64,000 bases of DNA from Brevundimonas sp. (GCF_019636155.1 NZ_JAHBYB010000003.1:1-64000); one strand, 5' to 3'; positions 9,758-18,918 are shown, numbered from the stretch's first letter. A program made the numbers and translations. Notes: a model not told the origin generated them from the sequence alone.

Positions 9758-10654
9758 ATGACCTTCGCCGATCCGACCAGCCCGCCCGCCGACCTGATCA
9801 AGGAGGGTTCGGACGCCGGCTTCATGGCCGATGTGATGGAGGCGTCCAAGACCCAGCCGGTCATCGTCGATTTCTGGGCCACCTGGTGCGGCCCCTGCCG
9901 CCAACTGACGCCCATGCTGGAGAAGGCCGTGCGCGCGGCGCAAGGGGCGGTCAAGCTGGTCAAGATCGATGTCGACAAGAACCCGGCCTATGCGGGCCAG
10001 CTGCGGGTCCAGTCGATCCCGACCGTCTATGCCTTCGTCGACGGCCAGCCGGTTGATGGCTTCCAGGGCGCGGTGCCGGAAAGCCAGATCAAGGCCTTCA
10101 TCGACAAGCTGACCGGCGGCGCCGGTGTCAATTCGGATGTCGAGCAACTGTTGAGCCTGGGCGAGGAATCCCTGGGGCTGGGCGATTTCGGCGGGGCGGC
10201 CCAGGCCTTCGCCCATGTGCTGTCGATCGAGCCCGAGAACGAGCAGGCGATCGCCGGCATGGCGCGCGTCTATCTGGCGGGCGGCGACGCGGACCAGGCG
10301 CGCCAGACCATCGCCATGGCCCCGGCCGACTCCAAGGAGCCGGCGGTGGTCAGCCTGCGGGCCCAGCTGGCCCTGGCGGCCTCGGCCCCCGCGGGCGAGA
10401 CGGCTGCCCTGGAAGCGCGGCTGCAGGCGGACCCCAATGATCACCAGGCCCGGTTCGACCTGGCCCAGGCCCAGGCGGCGGCGGGCGACCTGAAGGGGGC
10501 GGCGGACAGTCTTCTGGCCATCGTCGCCGCAGACCGGGAATGGAGCGACCAGGCCGCGCGCAAGCAACTGTTGACGGTGTTCGAGGCCGCCGGCGGCGCC
10601 AGCGACATCGCCCGCGACGGCCGGCGACGCCTGTCTTCGATCCTCTTTTCCTGA
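9758..10654 (+). CDS. CnoX/YbbN-like thioredoxin with TPR region
   Basis: A 298-residue cytoplasmic protein with an N-terminal thioredoxin fold and a C-terminal helical tetratricopeptide-like region, the layout of the redox-regulated holdase CnoX (YbbN). The redox motif WCGPC gives cysteines 44 and 47, and the cis-proline loop is QSIPTVYAF. From about residue 130 the sequence is Ala/Leu/Glu-rich with TPR-like helices. CAGGAGA precedes the ATG. The gene lies 13 bases upstream of a Lon-N gene, suggesting a protein quality-control pair. The active-site CGPC, rather than SxxC, suggests that it keeps oxidoreductase activity. Confidence 0.88.
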   Translation: MTFADPTSPPADLIKEGSDAGFMADVMEASKTQPVIVDFWATWCGPCRQLTPMLEKAVRAAQGAVKLVKIDVDKNPAYAGQLRVQSIPTVYAFVDGQPVDGFQGAVPESQIKAFIDKLTGGAGVNSDVEQLLSLGEESLGLGDFGGAAQAFAHVLSIEPENEQAIAGMARVYLAGGDADQARQTIAMAPADSKEPAVVSLRAQLALAASAPAGETAALEARLQADPNDHQARFDLAQAQAAAGDLKGAADSLLAIVAADREWSDQAARKQLLTVFEAAGGASDIARDGRRRLSSILFS

Positions 10655-10667
10655 GGAGCCCGCGCGT

Positions 10668-11318
10668 TTGGCCCAGGGTTATGTGAAACCGTCGGACCTG
10701 CCCCAGGTGATCCCGGTCTTCCCCCTGGCCGGGGTGCTGGTGCTGCCGCGCGGCCAGCTGCCCCTGAACATCTTCGAGCCGCGCTATCTGAACATGGTCG
10801 ACGACGCCATGGCCGGAGACCGGATCATCGGCATGATCCAGCCATCGGGCGGCCTTCCCGCCCAGCCCGGCCTGGCCAGGGTGGGCTGCGCCGGACGCAT
10901 CACCAGTTTCGCCGAGACCTCGGACGGCCGCTATCTGATCACATTGACGGGCGTCAGCCGGTTCGCGGTCGAGGCGGAACTGCCCGGACAGGCGCCCTAT
11001 CGCCAGGTGCGGGCCCGCTATGAGGCGTTCGAGACCGACCTGACGGCGCCCGACCTGGACGCCGGGTTCGATCGGGAACCCCTGCTGGGGGCCCTGCGGC
11101 CCTATCTGGAATCGCGCGGCCTGGACATCGACTGGGAGACGGCCGAGGGGGCGCCGATGGAGGCCCTGGTCAACAGCCTGTCCATGGCCCTGCCGTTCGA
11201 GCCGCCCGAGAAACAGGCGCTTCTGGAGGCCCCGGCCGTGCCCGATCGCGCCGAGGTGCTGACAGCCCTGCTGCGGATCGACGCCGCCGGGGATGACGAG
11301 GACGCGCCCCTGCAATAG
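10668..11318 (+). CDS. Lon N-terminal substrate-binding domain protein
   Basis: A 216-residue stand-alone LON-N (PUA-like) domain without the ATPase or protease parts of Lon. Family hallmarks are [30 protein letters not shown] near the N-terminus and GxIQP-like strands after it. The TTG start has GAGGAG nine bases upstream. It is co-directional with the CnoX-like gene and followed 11 bases later by a Trm112-like gene, an arrangement I recall as common in alphaproteobacteria. Its role is not established; substrate recognition in proteostasis is a guess from the domain. Confidence 0.85.
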   Translation: MAQGYVKPSDLPQVIPVFPLAGVLVLPRGQLPLNIFEPRYLNMVDDAMAGDRIIGMIQPSGGLPAQPGLARVGCAGRITSFAETSDGRYLITLTGVSRFAVEAELPGQAPYRQVRARYEAFETDLTAPDLDAGFDREPLLGALRPYLESRGLDIDWETAEGAPMEALVNSLSMALPFEPPEKQALLEAPAVPDRAEVLTALLRIDAAGDDEDAPLQ

Positions 11319-11329
11319 AGGGAAGACCC

Positions 11330-11524
11330 ATGAGCGACGCCTTCAACACCCCCGCCACGGTCGATCCGCGCCTGCTGGAGACCCTGGTCTGCCCGGTCAC
11401 GCGCGGACCCCTGACCTGGGACCGCCAGACCAACGAACTGGTGTCCAAGGGCGCCCGCCTGGCCTATCCGATCCGCGACGGCGTGCCGATCATGCTGCCG
11501 GAAGAGGCGCGGCCGCTGGACTGA
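11330..11524 (+). CDS. Trm112/UPF0434 family protein
   Basis: A 64-residue protein of the UPF0434/Trm112 group. It has the strand pattern [14 protein letters not shown] near residue 15 and ends with the typical [19 protein letters not shown]. Eukaryotic and archaeal Trm112 activates methyltransferases; the bacterial role is uncertain. It carries one of the usual zinc-site cysteines (VCPVT) but not the second, so metal binding is doubtful. The gene is the last of the CnoX/Lon-N/Trm112 run and converges on ahcY, leaving only 19 bases between them. Confidence 0.85.
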   Translation: MSDAFNTPATVDPRLLETLVCPVTRGPLTWDRQTNELVSKGARLAYPIRDGVPIMLPEEARPLD

Positions 11525-11543
11525 CCGCGCCTACGTCGCCCGG

Positions 11544-12935
11544 TCAGTAGCGGTAGTGGTCGGGCTTGAACGGCCCGGCCTGGGGCACGCCGATATAGGC
11601 GGCCTGGTCCGATTTCAGTTCGGTCAGTTTCGCGCCCAGCTTGGCCAGGTGCAGGAAGGCGACCTTCTCGTCCAGGTGTTTGGGCAGGGTGTAGACCTGC
11701 CGCTCATAGGCCCTGGCGTTGGTCCACAGTTCGATCTGGGCCAGGGTCTGGTTGGTGAAGGACGCGCTCATCACGAACGACGGGTGGCCCGTGGCGTTGC
11801 CCAGGTTCACCAGACGGCCTTCGGACAGCAGGATGATCTTCTTGCCGTCCGGGAATTCGATGTGGTGGACCTGGGGCTTGATCTCGTCCCACTTGAAATT
11901 CTTCAGCCCGGCGACCTGAATTTCGCTGTCGAAGTGGCCGATGTTGCAGACGATGGCGTTGTTCTTCATCGCCCGCATGTGGTCGACGCGGATCACATCC
12001 TTGTTGCCGGTGGCGGTGACGAAGATGTCGGCCTTGTCCGCCACGTCTTCCAGCACCTGGACCTCATAGCCTTCCATCGCCGCCTGGAGGGCGCAGATGG
12101 GGTCGATCTCGGTCACGATCACCCGGGCGCCGCCCTGGCGCAGGGATGCGGCCGAACCCTTGCCCACGTCGCCATAGCCGCAGACCACGGCCACCTTGCC
12201 CGACAGCATGACGTCGGTGCCGCGACGGATGGCGTCGACCAGCGATTCCCGGCAGCCGTACAGATTGTCGAACTTGGACTTGGTCACGCTGTCGTTGACG
12301 TTGATGGCGGGGAAGGGCAGCTCGCCCCGCTCGGCCATCTGGTACAGGCGGTGGACGCCGGTGGTCGTCTCTTCCGACACGCCGCCGATGGCGTCGCGGA
12401 TGGCGGAATAGAAGCCAGGCTTTTCGGCTAGATACCGCTTCATGACCTTGAAGAGGGCTTCCTCTTCCTCGTTCTGCGGGTCGTCCAGGACGCTGGCGTC
12501 CTTTTCGGCCTTGGGCCCCAGCACGCACAGCAGGGTGGCGTCGCCGCCGTCGTCCAGGATCAGGTTCGGATAGCCGCCATCCGCCCATTCAAAGATCTTG
12601 TGGGCGTAGTCCCAGTATTCCTCCAGGGTCTCGCCCTTGACGGCGAAGACCGGGGTTCCCGCGGCGGCGATGGCGGCCGCGGCGTGGTCCTGGGTCGAGA
12701 AGATGTTGCACGAGGCCCAGCGCACCTCGGCCCCCAGGGCTTCCAGCGTCTGGATCAGCACCGCCGTCTGGATGGTCATGTGCAGGGAACCGGCGATGCG
12801 GGCGCCCTTCAGCGGCTGGGACGGGCCGTATTCGGCGCGCACGGCCATCAGGCCCGGCATCTCGGTCTCGGCGATGGCGATTTCCTTCTTGCCGAAGTCG
12901 GCCAGGGCGATGTCGCGCACGATATAGTCGGTCAT
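11544..12935 (-). CDS. ahcY: adenosylhomocysteinase (S-adenosyl-L-homocysteine hydrolase)
   Basis: AhcY splits S-adenosylhomocysteine into adenosine and homocysteine with a bound NAD, removing the inhibitor made by methyltransferases. The 463-residue protein begins [19 protein letters not shown]. It contains the NAD-binding [15 protein letters not shown] block and ends in the conserved KPDHYRY tail. The ATG at 12935 is chosen because GAGGAG lies eight bases upstream; the open frame continues to 13064 without family similarity. A perfect palindrome 75 bases upstream is a likely operator. No SAH riboswitch fold was recognised in the leader. Confidence 0.97.
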   Translation of the reverse strand: MTDYIVRDIALADFGKKEIAIAETEMPGLMAVRAEYGPSQPLKGARIAGSLHMTIQTAVLIQTLEALGAEVRWASCNIFSTQDHAAAAIAAAGTPVFAVKGETLEEYWDYAHKIFEWADGGYPNLILDDGGDATLLCVLGPKAEKDASVLDDPQNEEEEALFKVMKRYLAEKPGFYSAIRDAIGGVSEETTTGVHRLYQMAERGELPFPAINVNDSVTKSKFDNLYGCRESLVDAIRRGTDVMLSGKVAVVCGYGDVGKGSAASLRQGGARVIVTEIDPICALQAAMEGYEVQVLEDVADKADIFVTATGNKDVIRVDHMRAMKNNAIVCNIGHFDSEIQVAGLKNFKWDEIKPQVHHIEFPDGKKIILLSEGRLVNLGNATGHPSFVMSASFTNQTLAQIELWTNARAYERQVYTLPKHLDEKVAFLHLAKLGAKLTELKSDQAAYIGVPQAGPFKPDHYRY

Positions 12936-13009
12936 GGGTTCGGCTCCTCGGCCGCAATCGGTTCGGTCGGGCGCCCCTATAGCCGTCCGTCGCCGGCCGT
13001 TCAATGAAC

Positions 13010-13029
13010 ATATAAGGATATCCTTATAT
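13010..13029. promoter_or_regulatory. perfect 20-bp palindrome upstream of ahcY, candidate operator
   Basis: The sequence ATATAAGGAT followed by its exact reverse complement sits in an AT-rich island between ahcY (start 74 bases away) and the divergent protease gene (start 55 bases away). Its form, ATAT-flanked and centred on GATATC, resembles the operators I recall for the ArsR-type regulator SahR of the methionine/SAH cycle. This assignment is from memory and needs testing. Confidence 0.65.
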
Positions 13030-13084
13030 CCCCTCGGACGAGTCCGCTTGCCAACCGCCGCCATCGAAGGCTCAATCCCCCCGC

Positions 13085-14011
13085 ATGGTGAGATTGGACA
13101 GAGTTTCGCGCCGGACCCTGATCGGCGGCGCGGCGGCCCTGGCGGGGGCGGCGAGCGGATCGGGCGCGTGGGCGCAGGACTCCTTCAGCTCTCAGGGGGT
13201 GAGCGCGGGGCGGGCGACCGTTCCGGTGCGGATCGACGGCCACGGGCCGTTCCAGTTCCTGGTCGACACGGCGGCCAACGCCTCGGTCCTGGCCGCGGAC
13301 CTGGCCCAGCGGCTGGGGCTGGAGTCGATGGGACTGATCGGCATCCATACACTGGTGGGACGCGAGGTCGTGCCCACGGTGCGCGCCGCCACCGTGCACA
13401 GCGGCGCCCTGGAGGCCGCGAACGTCCGCATGGCCATCGGACAGCGCGCCGCGATCGGGGGGCTGGACGGGCTTCTGGGGTGCGATCTGCTGGCGGAAAG
13501 CCGGATCGTGCTCAGCTTCGCCGGAAGCCAGCGGATTCGCATCGGCCGTTCCGCCCCGCCGGCCCGCAGCTTCACCCACGGCCTGGGCGAGACCGGTCAG
13601 ATGGTGGCGCCTGGCGAGCGGCGGTTCGGCAACCTGCTGGCCATAACGGCGCGGGCCGGATCGACCCCGACCACGGCCATTATCGATTCCGGCGCCGAGG
13701 GCACCCTGTTGAACACCGCCGCGGCGCGCGCCGCCCGTTGCCTGCCGATCCAGCTGGCCAACGGTTCGACGCGGGTTCAGATCCATAGCCCGACCGGAGA
13801 GGTCACCTCGGCCCAGCCCATGCTGTTGCGGGAGCTGGGATTCGCCGGGATCGACGTGACCAACCTGCCGGTCGCGGTGGGCGACTTCCACACCTTCGGC
13901 CTGTGGGGGCTGCAGGATCAGCCCGCCATGCTGATCGGCCTGGACATCCTGAGGCTGTTCAAACGGGTCTATATCGACCTGAAGCGCAGCGAATTCAGCG
14001 TCTTTCTATAG
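13085..14011 (+). CDS. exported retropepsin-like aspartyl protease family protein
   Basis: A 308-residue protein with an N-terminal signal peptide containing a twin-arginine-like motif (VSRRTLIGG) and ending near AWAQ. Two retropepsin-type half domains follow. The first has [10 protein letters not shown] at Asp61, where the usual DTGA glycine is replaced by alanine. The second has [10 protein letters not shown] at Asp201. Two active-site aspartates in one chain suggest a single-chain aspartic protease, similar to Caulobacter PerP-like periplasmic proteins. No clear ribosome-binding site precedes the ATG. It is divergent from ahcY and may share the palindrome region. Confidence 0.75.
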   Translation: MVRLDRVSRRTLIGGAAALAGAASGSGAWAQDSFSSQGVSAGRATVPVRIDGHGPFQFLVDTAANASVLAADLAQRLGLESMGLIGIHTLVGREVVPTVRAATVHSGALEAANVRMAIGQRAAIGGLDGLLGCDLLAESRIVLSFAGSQRIRIGRSAPPARSFTHGLGETGQMVAPGERRFGNLLAITARAGSTPTTAIIDSGAEGTLLNTAAARAARCLPIQLANGSTRVQIHSPTGEVTSAQPMLLRELGFAGIDVTNLPVAVGDFHTFGLWGLQDQPAMLIGLDILRLFKRVYIDLKRSEFSVFL

Positions 14012-14052
14012 GACGTAACGGGCTCTTAAGTCGATGGAGCCATACTGGCGGC

Positions 14053-14433
14053 ATGGATCGCCGCAGTCTCATCGGCCTGTCGAAACCCGCCGCGCGCAAG
14101 ACCTCGGGCGGGGGCGGCTCGGCCTCGGCCAACAGCTATGTCCGCTTTCCGACCGTGACGGCCACCATCATTCGGCCGACCGGCCAGCGCGGCGTCTTTT
14201 CGGTGGAGACGGGGGTGGATGTCGCCGACGCCGCCCTTCGCGCCCGCGCCGAACAGTCGGGGCCGCGCCTGCGCGCCGCCTATGCCGAGGTGTGCCAGCA
14301 GACCGCTCGGGTCCTGCTGCCCGGCGCCCCGCCGGACATCGACGCCCTGGCGCGCCAGCTTCAGGCGGCGACCGACCGCGTCCTGGGGCGGGCGGGGGCG
14401 CGGCTGCTGCTGGGCACGGTGATGATCGCCTGA
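14053..14433 (+). CDS. conserved hypothetical protein with twin-arginine-like N-terminus
   Basis: A 126-residue protein that begins MDRRSLIGLSK, which resembles a twin-arginine signal but lacks a proper hydrophobic core afterward. After a Gly/Ser linker comes YVRFPTVTATIIRPTGQRGVFSVETGVDV, then an alpha-helical region ending RVLGRAGARLLLGTVMIA. The C-terminal pattern recalls small FliL-like proteins, but I am not certain. The ATG at 14053 lies 41 bases after the protease gene, and the long open frame upstream of it is out of frame with that gene. Function is unknown. Confidence 0.65.
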   Translation: MDRRSLIGLSKPAARKTSGGGGSASANSYVRFPTVTATIIRPTGQRGVFSVETGVDVADAALRARAEQSGPRLRAAYAEVCQQTARVLLPGAPPDIDALARQLQAATDRVLGRAGARLLLGTVMIA

Positions 14434-14437
14434 AACG

Positions 14438-14454
14438 GCCCGCGCCTCGCGGGC
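14438..14454. terminator. bidirectional terminator-like hairpin
   Basis: GCCCGCG-CCT-CGCGGGC is a perfect seven-base-pair stem with a three-base loop. It sits in the 21-base gap between two convergent genes (14433 and 14455). There is no long T tract, so activity in either direction is inferred from position and stability. Confidence 0.6.
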
Positions 14455-15162
14455 TCAGGCCTTCAGCAGGGCGGTCGAGGCGGCCTCCAGCCGGCTTTCC
14501 AGCTGATCCATGAACTCGGCCCGTTTCAGCCCGGCGGGAATGGGCGGCAGGAACTGGAACACCACCACCCCCGGCCGGCGCATGAAGCCGTGGGCGGGCC
14601 AGTGCTGGCCGGAATTGGTCGCCAGGGGCCAGCAGGGGCTGTCCAGGTCGCGATACAGGGCCGCGATGCCCGGCTTGTAGTCCGGCCGCGCGCCCGGGGC
14701 GGTGCGGGTGCCCTCGGGGAAGATCAGGATCTGGCGGCCCTCGGCGTGACGATCGCGGGCCTGTCGCACCATGGACTTCAGCGCCTTGGAGTGGGCCGAG
14801 CGGTCCACGGCGATCATCCGCGTCTTCCAGGCGAACCAGCCGAAGAAGGGCAGGGGCATCAGCTCCTTCTTCAGAACGAAACAGGGGTCGTCCAGCATGG
14901 CGAAGGGGGCGACGACGTCCAGCATGCCCTGGTGCTTGCCGGCGATCAGGGCCGGGCCCGACGGTCGATGCTCCAGGCCGCGCACCTCGACCCGCACTCC
15001 GGCGATCCAGCGCAGGCCGAACAGGACGAACCGGGCCCACAGCTTGATGACCCCCATGGCCGGCCGGTGCGGCATCAGCAGGGCCGGCGACAGGCCCACC
15101 GCGAACAGGGGCATCGACAGATAGAGCCACAGGGTGAAGATCAGGGAGCGGATCACGGTCAC
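14455..15162 (-). CDS. plsC: 1-acyl-sn-glycerol-3-phosphate acyltransferase (PlsC family)
   Basis: A 235-residue membrane-associated acyltransferase that would convert lysophosphatidate to phosphatidate in phospholipid synthesis. The catalytic HX4D appears as HQGMLD, and FPEGTR provides the glycerol-phosphate-binding motif. A hydrophobic segment (LIFTLWLYLSMPLFAVGL) lies at the N-terminus. The GTG at 15162 overlaps the stop of the upstream gene as GTGA; a second GTG at 15156 is also possible. It is the last gene of the ftsE-ftsX-ydcF-plsC unit. Confidence 0.9.
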   Translation of the reverse strand: MTVIRSLIFTLWLYLSMPLFAVGLSPALLMPHRPAMGVIKLWARFVLFGLRWIAGVRVEVRGLEHRPSGPALIAGKHQGMLDVVAPFAMLDDPCFVLKKELMPLPFFGWFAWKTRMIAVDRSAHSKALKSMVRQARDRHAEGRQILIFPEGTRTAPGARPDYKPGIAALYRDLDSPCWPLATNSGQHWPAHGFMRRPGVVVFQFLPPIPAGLKRAEFMDQLESRLEAASTALLKA

Positions 15163-15809
15163 GATGCGGCGCGGACCCCCGCCTTGCCGGCCGCCGCCTC
15201 GATGGCCGGCTGGGCGTCGATCGACCCGCCGGTCAGGCGGCGCACCCCCTCGCGTCCCAGGACGGCGAGATATTTCATGTATTCCAGCGTCATCCGCCGG
15301 GCGGTGACGGCGGCCCGCCACCAGCGGCTATTGTCCAGGGCGGGGGTGGAGACGGCATAGGGCGTCAGGGTCACCCCCGGCGCGGCCGAGCGGATCTCGA
15401 TCAGGCTGCGCGGCATATGATAGTCGGAAGTCACGACGATCAGGCTGTCATAGCCCTTGGCGCGGGCCCAGGCGGCGATCTCATGGGCGTTGCCGTTGGT
15501 GGTCTCGGCCTCGAACCCCAGATCGACGCAACAGTTGAACAGCCGGGCCGAACCGGGGACCAGGGCGCGCAGTTCCTGGCGCCGCACCTCGCGGTTGACG
15601 CCCGAGATCAGCAGCCGGCGGCCCTTGCCCTGTTCCAGCAGGCGCATGGCGGCGTTGACCCGCTCGGCCGAGGGGCCGGTCAGGGCCACGATGGCGTCGG
15701 CCCGCGCCGGTTCGTCGGCGGGCGTGAAGCCGCGCACCCGTTCGGCGAAGACGAACAGGCCGACCAGCCACATCAGGGCCAGGATGCCGATCAGGGCGAG
15801 GAATTTCAT
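15159..15809 (-). CDS. YdcF/ElyC-family DUF218 envelope protein
   Basis: A 216-residue protein with one N-terminal transmembrane segment (FLALIGILALMWLVGLFVF) and a DUF218 domain. Family hallmarks are ADAIVALTGPSAERVNAAMRLLEQGKGRRLLISG and the later VVTSDYHMPRSL, with the typical (T/S)xxYHxxR block. DUF218 proteins such as ElyC and SanA act in cell-envelope homeostasis; the biochemical activity is unclear. Its start lies four bases inside ftsX and its end overlaps plsC, so all four genes are probably co-transcribed and act at the envelope. Confidence 0.88.
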   Translation of the reverse strand: MKFLALIGILALMWLVGLFVFAERVRGFTPADEPARADAIVALTGPSAERVNAAMRLLEQGKGRRLLISGVNREVRRQELRALVPGSARLFNCCVDLGFEAETTNGNAHEIAAWARAKGYDSLIVVTSDYHMPRSLIEIRSAAPGVTLTPYAVSTPALDNSRWWRAAVTARRMTLEYMKYLAVLGREGVRRLTGGSIDAQPAIEAAAGKAGVRAAS

Positions 15810-16699
15810 CCGTCCTTCCTATCGCCGGGCCCACGGCGGGCCAAGTCGCCGATGACCGCGACTCGCGCGGCCGCAAGCGCCACCGTAGCGGCGATCAGCG
15901 GCAGGGGCGAGAGCAGGATCAGGTCGCGCCAGGCGACCGGCAGGGCGGGGGTCAGTCCCTCATCGCCCCCCAGCAGCCGCAGACCGGCGACCAGGACCGC
16001 CGCCGTCCCCGCACCCACGGCGCCCGAGGCGGCGGCCAGAAGGCCGTAGCGGCGCATGAACAGGCCGGCGATGGCTCCGTCGGAGGCGCCGTTCAGGCTC
16101 AGGGTCTCGACCACCGCCCGGTTGGCGGCCAGGCCCGCGCGGGTAGCATAGATCACGGCCGCCCCGGCCGCCCCGGCGACCAGCAGGAAGGCCGCCGCCG
16201 CCAGGGCGGTGATCAGGGCGGCCGCGCGCTTCACCTCGCCGCGCCACTGGGTGTGGTCGTCAACCGTTGCATCCAGCCCCGCCTGGGCCAGGGCGCGGGC
16301 CAGGGTCGGGGCGCTGGCCGGGGCGTCGGACTGGAGCCGGACGGTCACCAGCATGGGGATGGTCAGGTCCGGCAGGATGGCCTCGCCGAGCCAGGGCCGC
16401 AGCAGGGCCTCGGCGGCCTTGCGGTCCAGGGCCTCGGCCTCGGCCACCCCGTCCAGGCCCGACAGGACCTCCGCCGCGCGGGCGGCGGCGGTGGGGCCGG
16501 TCTCGCCCGCCCGCGGCCGGACCAGGACCGTGACCTCGGCCCGCAGCCGTCCGGCCCAGCCGTGGGCCGCCCGGTCGGCCGCCGATCCTCCGACCGCCGC
16601 CAGGGCGGCCAGGAAACACAGGGCGGCGATGACCGCCGCCAGCCAGGGCTCGCCCGCCGCGTCTCGGGGCAGAAGGCCATCGCGCCGACGCCCCGCCAT
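15806..16699 (-). CDS. ftsX: cell-division ABC transporter permease FtsX
   Basis: FtsX is the membrane half of the FtsEX complex that controls peptidoglycan hydrolases during division. The 297-residue product has one N-terminal transmembrane segment. A large periplasmic loop follows (about residues 40-150), then three C-terminal membrane segments in the usual FtsX order. It is quite divergent in sequence, as is common in Caulobacterales. The ATG at 16699 overlaps the ftsE stop (TGATG); an immediately preceding GTG could also serve. The tight ftsE-ftsX coupling supports the assignment. Confidence 0.85.
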   Translation of the reverse strand: MAGRRRDGLLPRDAAGEPWLAAVIAALCFLAALAAVGGSAADRAAHGWAGRLRAEVTVLVRPRAGETGPTAAARAAEVLSGLDGVAEAEALDRKAAEALLRPWLGEAILPDLTIPMLVTVRLQSDAPASAPTLARALAQAGLDATVDDHTQWRGEVKRAAALITALAAAAFLLVAGAAGAAVIYATRAGLAANRAVVETLSLNGASDGAIAGLFMRRYGLLAAASGAVGAGTAAVLVAGLRLLGGDEGLTPALPVAWRDLILLSPLPLIAATVALAAARVAVIGDLARRGPGDRKDG

Positions 16700-17397
16700 C
16701 ACGCCGCCTCCAGCCGGCCGCCGGCCAGGCGCAGGACCGTCGCGCCCGAACGGGCCGCCAGGGCCTCGTCGTGGCTGGCGATCAGCAGGGTCACCCCCTG
16801 GCGGTTCAGGGCCTGGAACAGGCGCAGCAGGCGTTCGGCCATGGCGCGGTCGACGCTGCCGGTCGGCTCGTCGGCGACGATCAGCTCGGGCCGGTTCAGC
16901 ACCGCGCGGGCGATGGCCAGACGCTGTTTCTCGCCCCCGGACAGGGCGGTCGGCCGGGCGTCCATCCGTCGGTCCAGCCCGACCCAGCGCAGCATCTCCT
17001 CGACATCGGCCGCATGGTTGGCGGGCCGCCCGCCGGCCAGGCGCAACGGCAGGGCGGCGTTGTCGAAGACGCTGAGATGATCCAGCAGGCGGAAATCCTG
17101 GAACACCGCCCCGATGCGGCGGCGAAAGGCGGGCAGCGCGCGGCGCGGCGCGGTCGTCGCATCCTGGCCGAACAGGGTGATTCGCCCCTGGCTGGGCCGC
17201 TCGGCCAGGGTCAGGAGTTTCAGCAGGGTCGACTTTCCCGCGCCGGACGGGCCGGTAAGGAAGTGGAAAGAGCCGCGCGGCAAAGTGAGGTTAACGTCCC
17301 GGAGCACGCCCGGAGCCTCCGCATAGCCGAATCCCACGCCGTCCAGTCGGGCGGTCACGGACGAGGCGGCGGGCGCGGCGCGGCGGGGTTCGGGCAT
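16699..17397 (-). CDS. ftsE: cell-division ABC transporter ATP-binding protein FtsE
   Basis: FtsE is the ATPase that powers FtsX and links to FtsZ. The 232-residue product has Walker A GPSGAGKST near residue 49, the Q-loop AVFQDFRLLDHLSVFDNAAL, signature LSGGEKQR, Walker B LIVADEP and the switch histidine in IASHDE. The QDFRLLDHL segment is characteristic of FtsE rather than other ABC ATPases. It starts 74 bases from the divergent zinc-ribbon gene, so the short region between them holds both promoters. Confidence 0.92.
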   Translation of the reverse strand: MPEPRRAAPAASSVTARLDGVGFGYAEAPGVLRDVNLTLPRGSFHFLTGPSGAGKSTLLKLLTLAERPSQGRITLFGQDATTAPRRALPAFRRRIGAVFQDFRLLDHLSVFDNAALPLRLAGGRPANHAADVEEMLRWVGLDRRMDARPTALSGGEKQRLAIARAVLNRPELIVADEPTGSVDRAMAERLLRLFQALNRQGVTLLIASHDEALAARSGATVLRLAGGRLEAA

Positions 17398-17471
17398 CTG
17401 GGGTTCGGTTAGGTCAGCGGGGCCATGCGCGCCGCACGGGAGGGGGCGGCTTCGCCTCGCAGTCAGACGCC

Positions 17472-18398
17472 ATGATACTGACCTGCCCCGCCTGCGCCAC
17501 CAGCTATTTCACCCCCGACGAGGCGATCGGCCCCATGGGCCGCAAGGTTCGCTGCCAGGCCTGCGGCGAGGTCTGGAAGGCCGTTTCCGAAGAACCTCTG
17601 GAACTGGGCCGGTCCGGGGAGCCGGGCTTCACGCCCCGGCCGGACCCCGCGCCTCCCCCGGTCGCCGCAACCGAATCGTCCGAAACCCTGGCCGAGACAC
17701 CGGCGCCGGAACTGCCCCGCGCCTTCCGCGCCCGGGCCGAGCAGCAGCGCCGCCTGCGCCGCGCCGCCACCCACGGCGCCGCCTGGGCCGGATTGGCGGG
17801 CATCTTCGTCGCCATCCTGGGAACCGCCTGGATCTTCCGCGTCGATGTGGTCGACCTGTATCCGCGCGCGGCCAGCGTCTACGCCGCCGTCGGCGCGCGG
17901 GTGAATCCGACCGGGCTGGAGTTCGAGGCGGTGGGCGCGCGCGCCATGACCGACGATCCGTCCCTGGTCCTGGTCTCGGGCGCCCTGCGGAACGTGCGTG
18001 ACCGCGAGATCGTCGCCCCCCCGGTCCGGGTCGCCCTGCTGGACGCCCATGGGGTCGAACTGGGCCACCGGGTCGTGGCGATAGAGGCCGCCCCGGTCCT
18101 GCCCGGCCGGGTCCAGGGCTTCGCCGTCCGGATACCCGATCCCGGCGGCAAGGCGACGGGGGTGGGGGTCGATTTCGTCCTGGTCCCGCCCCAGGCCGCC
18201 GCCGACCGGCGCCCCCAGGGCGAGGCCCGGGCCCCTTCGCCGGCCTCCGCCGCGGCGCCGCGCGCCCTGCCGGCCGCCGCCGTGGGGCTGAGGCCGGCGA
18301 TGAGCGACGCCGGTTCCGGCCTGATCGAGGCGCCGCTGGAGGCCATGCCGCTCGACAGCGCCCCGGTGGAAGCGGTATCGCCCGCACATCATGGCTGA
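17472..18398 (+). CDS. MJ0042-type zinc-ribbon, single-pass membrane protein
   Basis: A 308-residue protein that begins with the MJ0042 zinc finger (MILTCPACATSYFTPDEAIG, then VRCQACGEVW), giving CX2C and a second CX2C pair. A Pro/Ala-rich linker and an Arg-rich segment lead to one transmembrane helix near residues 99-116 (WAGLAGIFVAILGTAWIF). The extracytoplasmic part contains a DUF3426-like beta domain. The C-terminus is Ala/Pro-rich. It is common in alphaproteobacteria next to the ftsEX locus; its role is unknown. It overlaps the start of the next gene by eight bases. Confidence 0.85.
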   Translation: MILTCPACATSYFTPDEAIGPMGRKVRCQACGEVWKAVSEEPLELGRSGEPGFTPRPDPAPPPVAATESSETLAETPAPELPRAFRARAEQQRRLRRAATHGAAWAGLAGIFVAILGTAWIFRVDVVDLYPRAASVYAAVGARVNPTGLEFEAVGARAMTDDPSLVLVSGALRNVRDREIVAPPVRVALLDAHGVELGHRVVAIEAAPVLPGRVQGFAVRIPDPGGKATGVGVDFVLVPPQAAADRRPQGEARAPSPASAAAPRALPAAAVGLRPAMSDAGSGLIEAPLEAMPLDSAPVEAVSPAHHG

Positions 18399-18918
18399 TC
18401 CCACCCCCGCCGTCCTCCTGCCCGAGGCCGAGATCCAGCGCATCGTCGCCGATCTGGCCGCGCGCATCGCCCCGGTCATCGACGACGAGACGGTGGCGGC
18501 GGTGCTGCTGACCGGCGGCCTGTGGTTCGCGGCCGACCTGACCCGCGCCCTGTCGCGCGTCGGCCGCCATGTTCGGTTCGACGCCCTGTGGCTGGCCTCC
18601 TATGGCGACGAACAGAAGAGCCGGGGCGAGATCGAGGTCCGCGCCGGCTTCCAGCGGCCGATCGAAGGCCGCACCGTCCTGATCGTCGACGATGTGTTCG
18701 ACACCGGCCTGTCCCTGGCTGAGGCGGTGCGGATCGCGCGCGACCAGGGCGCGGCCCGGGTCCTGACCGTGGTCTTCGCCCGCAAGCCCTGGCCCCTGCC
18801 CCGCGCGCCCGAGCCGGACTTCGTCGGCTGGGAGGCGCCGAACCGCTTCCTGGTCGGCTATGGCTTGGACCACGCCGGCGGCCTGCGCGGCCTGCCGGAC
18901 ATCTGCGCCCTGGATTAG
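18391..18918 (+). CDS. hpt: purine (hypoxanthine-type) phosphoribosyltransferase
   Basis: A 175-residue type I phosphoribosyltransferase that would salvage hypoxanthine or guanine with PRPP to give the nucleotide. The PRPP-binding motif VLIVDDVFDTGLSL lies near residue 95. LLTGGLWFAADL provides the PPi loop, and RFLVGYGLD lies near the C-terminus, as in HPRT enzymes. It is translationally overlapped with the zinc-ribbon gene upstream. Its stop overlaps that of the convergent Smr gene by four bases. Base specificity is inferred. Confidence 0.88.
   Translation: MADPTPAVLLPEAEIQRIVADLAARIAPVIDDETVAAVLLTGGLWFAADLTRALSRVGRHVRFDALWLASYGDEQKSRGEIEVRAGFQRPIEGRTVLIVDDVFDTGLSLAEAVRIARDQGAARVLTVVFARKPWPLPRAPEPDFVGWEAPNRFLVGYGLDHAGGLRGLPDICALD

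Noticed and set aside
12936..13009. SAH riboswitch in the ahcY leader
   Set aside because: No SAH-riboswitch-like stem or conserved core was recognised; the leader is short and the palindrome gives a simpler explanation.
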